Assembly (NCBI GenBank): GCA_022496185.1
Contig: WTXG01000384.1
Location: forward strand, 1-27,302
Source: Multifurca ochricompacta
Lineage: Eukaryota > Basidiomycota > Agaricomycetes > Russulales > Russulaceae
Reading direction: 5' to 3'
DNA length: 27,302 bases
In this document: piece after piece, positions 26,504 through 27,302 of the stretch
Numbering within the stretch: position 1 is the stretch's first letter
Layout: the number at the start of each line of letters is the position of its first letter
Program-made: the position numbers and the translations under genes
Notes under the pieces: model-generated
Told to the model about the DNA's origin: nothing
What the model saw: the letters and a program-made list of their open reading frames with translations, nothing else
Databases searched by the model: none

Positions 26504-27302
26504 TCCCATCATCCAAGAACGACGGCACTACGGAGGTGGCCAAGTATATTTATTACACCAACGAAGGTATGGACGTAGTGGGATGCTTAGAGAAAGGAGG
26601 GCCCGTCTATGGGGCCCCAGTCTACCTCGAGGAAAAAACGTCGGGCGACTACATTATGTCCTAGGGCCTGAACATTTGCAACATCTCTCAGCCCATGACC
26701 CACGTGCCTTCGCAATCAATGAAGTGCTTCAGGACTTATGGATGCCACGACTGACTGCTGAAATTGCACGACTTCGCAAGTTCCAGGCACTTCGGGACAA
26801 CTTAGAAATGCAACGCCGCGACTATGAACGACAAATGGTAAAGATCAATCGAGGGGTTTTTGACATAGAGCATCACTTGGCAAGCATCAGGACGAGGTTG
26901 GAGAAAGGAGAAGCATACCAGACTATTTCCGAATGTATGCTGACATTTTTGCATGACCACTCCCTCGTCGCCGCCTCGACCTGGCACCTCGGCTTAACCC
27001 TCACTGCTTCGAAATGCCACGCCTTCACAAAAACCCCGATGGCAAGCTTTGCTGGCGCTGCAACAGCAAGTATCACCTCAGCTGGTGCTGCCCCAAGGCC
27101 TGCGAAACGATGCCGACACTGTCAAAGCACCTCGCACTGGAGTGCCAATGCCTATTCAGATGACTTACGCAGGCCCCCACTGTCCAGAACCCCTCAGGGT
27201 GGTGCGGCAAATGTCTCTCCACAACGCCGGACATCAGAAATCGACTGTCATGTTTACGACGGCTGCTTTCGCTGTGGGAGACGGGGGCCCTACTGGTTTT
27301 CT
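26500..27302 (+). pseudogene. Gypsy A ORF3: coiled-coil and zinc-knuckle protein, cut by window end
   Basis: Homologue of 20562-21487. N-terminal block AKYIYYTNEGMDVVGC and GPVYGAPVYLEE, helical middle (MPRLTAEIARLRK, LEKGEAYQTIS), then knuckles CWRCNSKYHLSWCC (CX2CX4HX4C) and CRHCQSTSHWSAN, whose last Cys is lost, and a third cluster after NPSGWCGKC. Frame breaks near 26637, 26930, 27100 and 27210, plus a TGA at 26954-26956 where CGA fits (IFA-stop-PLP). The 3' LTR of element A should follow outside the window. Confidence 0.8.

Larger units (their letters stand above)
11501..27302 (+). mobile_element. Ty3/Gypsy chromovirus A (outer element), right end outside window
   Basis: The parts are the 5' LTR (11501-13691, carrying a Tc1 palindrome), primer site 13694-13704, gag (13713-14663 and 22104-22682, split by element B), pol (22683-26503) and ORF3 (from 26500). 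The pol order protease, RT, RNase H, integrase, chromodomain defines a chromovirus. Gag has no internal stop or frameshift once element B is discounted. Pol and ORF3 carry several TGA stops and one-base indels. The element entered a Tc1 transposase gene. Bases 11496-11500 (ACTAC) are the expected left copy of its target duplication, not checkable here. Confidence 0.92.

Noticed and set aside
1..27302. Host genes, tRNA, rRNA, CRISPR, phage-type defence systems
   Set aside because: Every coding segment I could assign belongs to retrotransposons or Tc1. No tRNA-like fold, rRNA core or spaced repeat array was seen.

Overview
The window is transposable-element sequence from end to end. I found no convincing host cellular gene, rRNA, tRNA or CRISPR array. 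The element set points to a filamentous fungus, most likely a basidiomycete (Agaricomycetes): Ty1/Copia elements, Ty3/Gypsy chromoviruses with a chromodomain, and a Tc1/mariner transposon. Strong CpG-type decay of the copies fits the same picture. The taxonomic call is inference.

Layout, left to right. (1) 1-532: antisense gypsy LTR, cut by the window edge. (2) 533-3387: decayed copia integrase-RT-RNase H on + (element C), ending in a copia LTR at 3632-4130. (3) 4146-5200: copia gag on + (element D), split by a complete antisense copia (element E, 5201-10334, LTRs of 400 and 398 bp, ACATA target duplication). D resumes at 10340-10815 with its protease and pre-integrase region. (4) 11149-11500: the N-terminal half of a Tc1-family transposase, cut at 11501 by gypsy element A. 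(5) Element A runs from 11501 past the window end. Its 5' LTR (11501-13691) is split by a 1,593-bp palindromic Tc1 derivative (11722-13314, TA duplication). Its gag is split by a complete second chromovirus, element B (14664-22098, LTRs of 580 bp, ATGTG duplication). A's gag resumes at 22104, followed by pol and a third ORF cut by the window end.

How the genes work together. In the gypsy elements, gag (capsid and nucleocapsid) is followed by pol (protease, RT, RNase H, integrase, chromodomain), which lies in the -1 frame behind a T5-TGA site. A third ORF of about 308 residues, with a coiled-coil middle and a C-terminal array of zinc knuckles, sits between pol and the 3' LTR in both A and B. 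Eleven bases just inside the 5' LTR are the exact reverse complement of 11 bases lying 34 bp downstream of the LTR TATA box. This is the arrangement expected for Tf1-type self-primed reverse transcription. Copia E instead carries a primer-binding site matching the anticodon arm of initiator tRNA-Met, as in Drosophila copia.

Strongest signal. Every base substitution I could see between the paired LTRs of E (22) and of B (13) is a transition at a CpG-derived position. Most in-frame stops in E, B and A are TGA where CGA (Arg) would fit. This looks like methyl-CpG deamination or a CpG-directed RIP-like process acting on recently inserted elements. All comparisons were made by eye from the given sequence.
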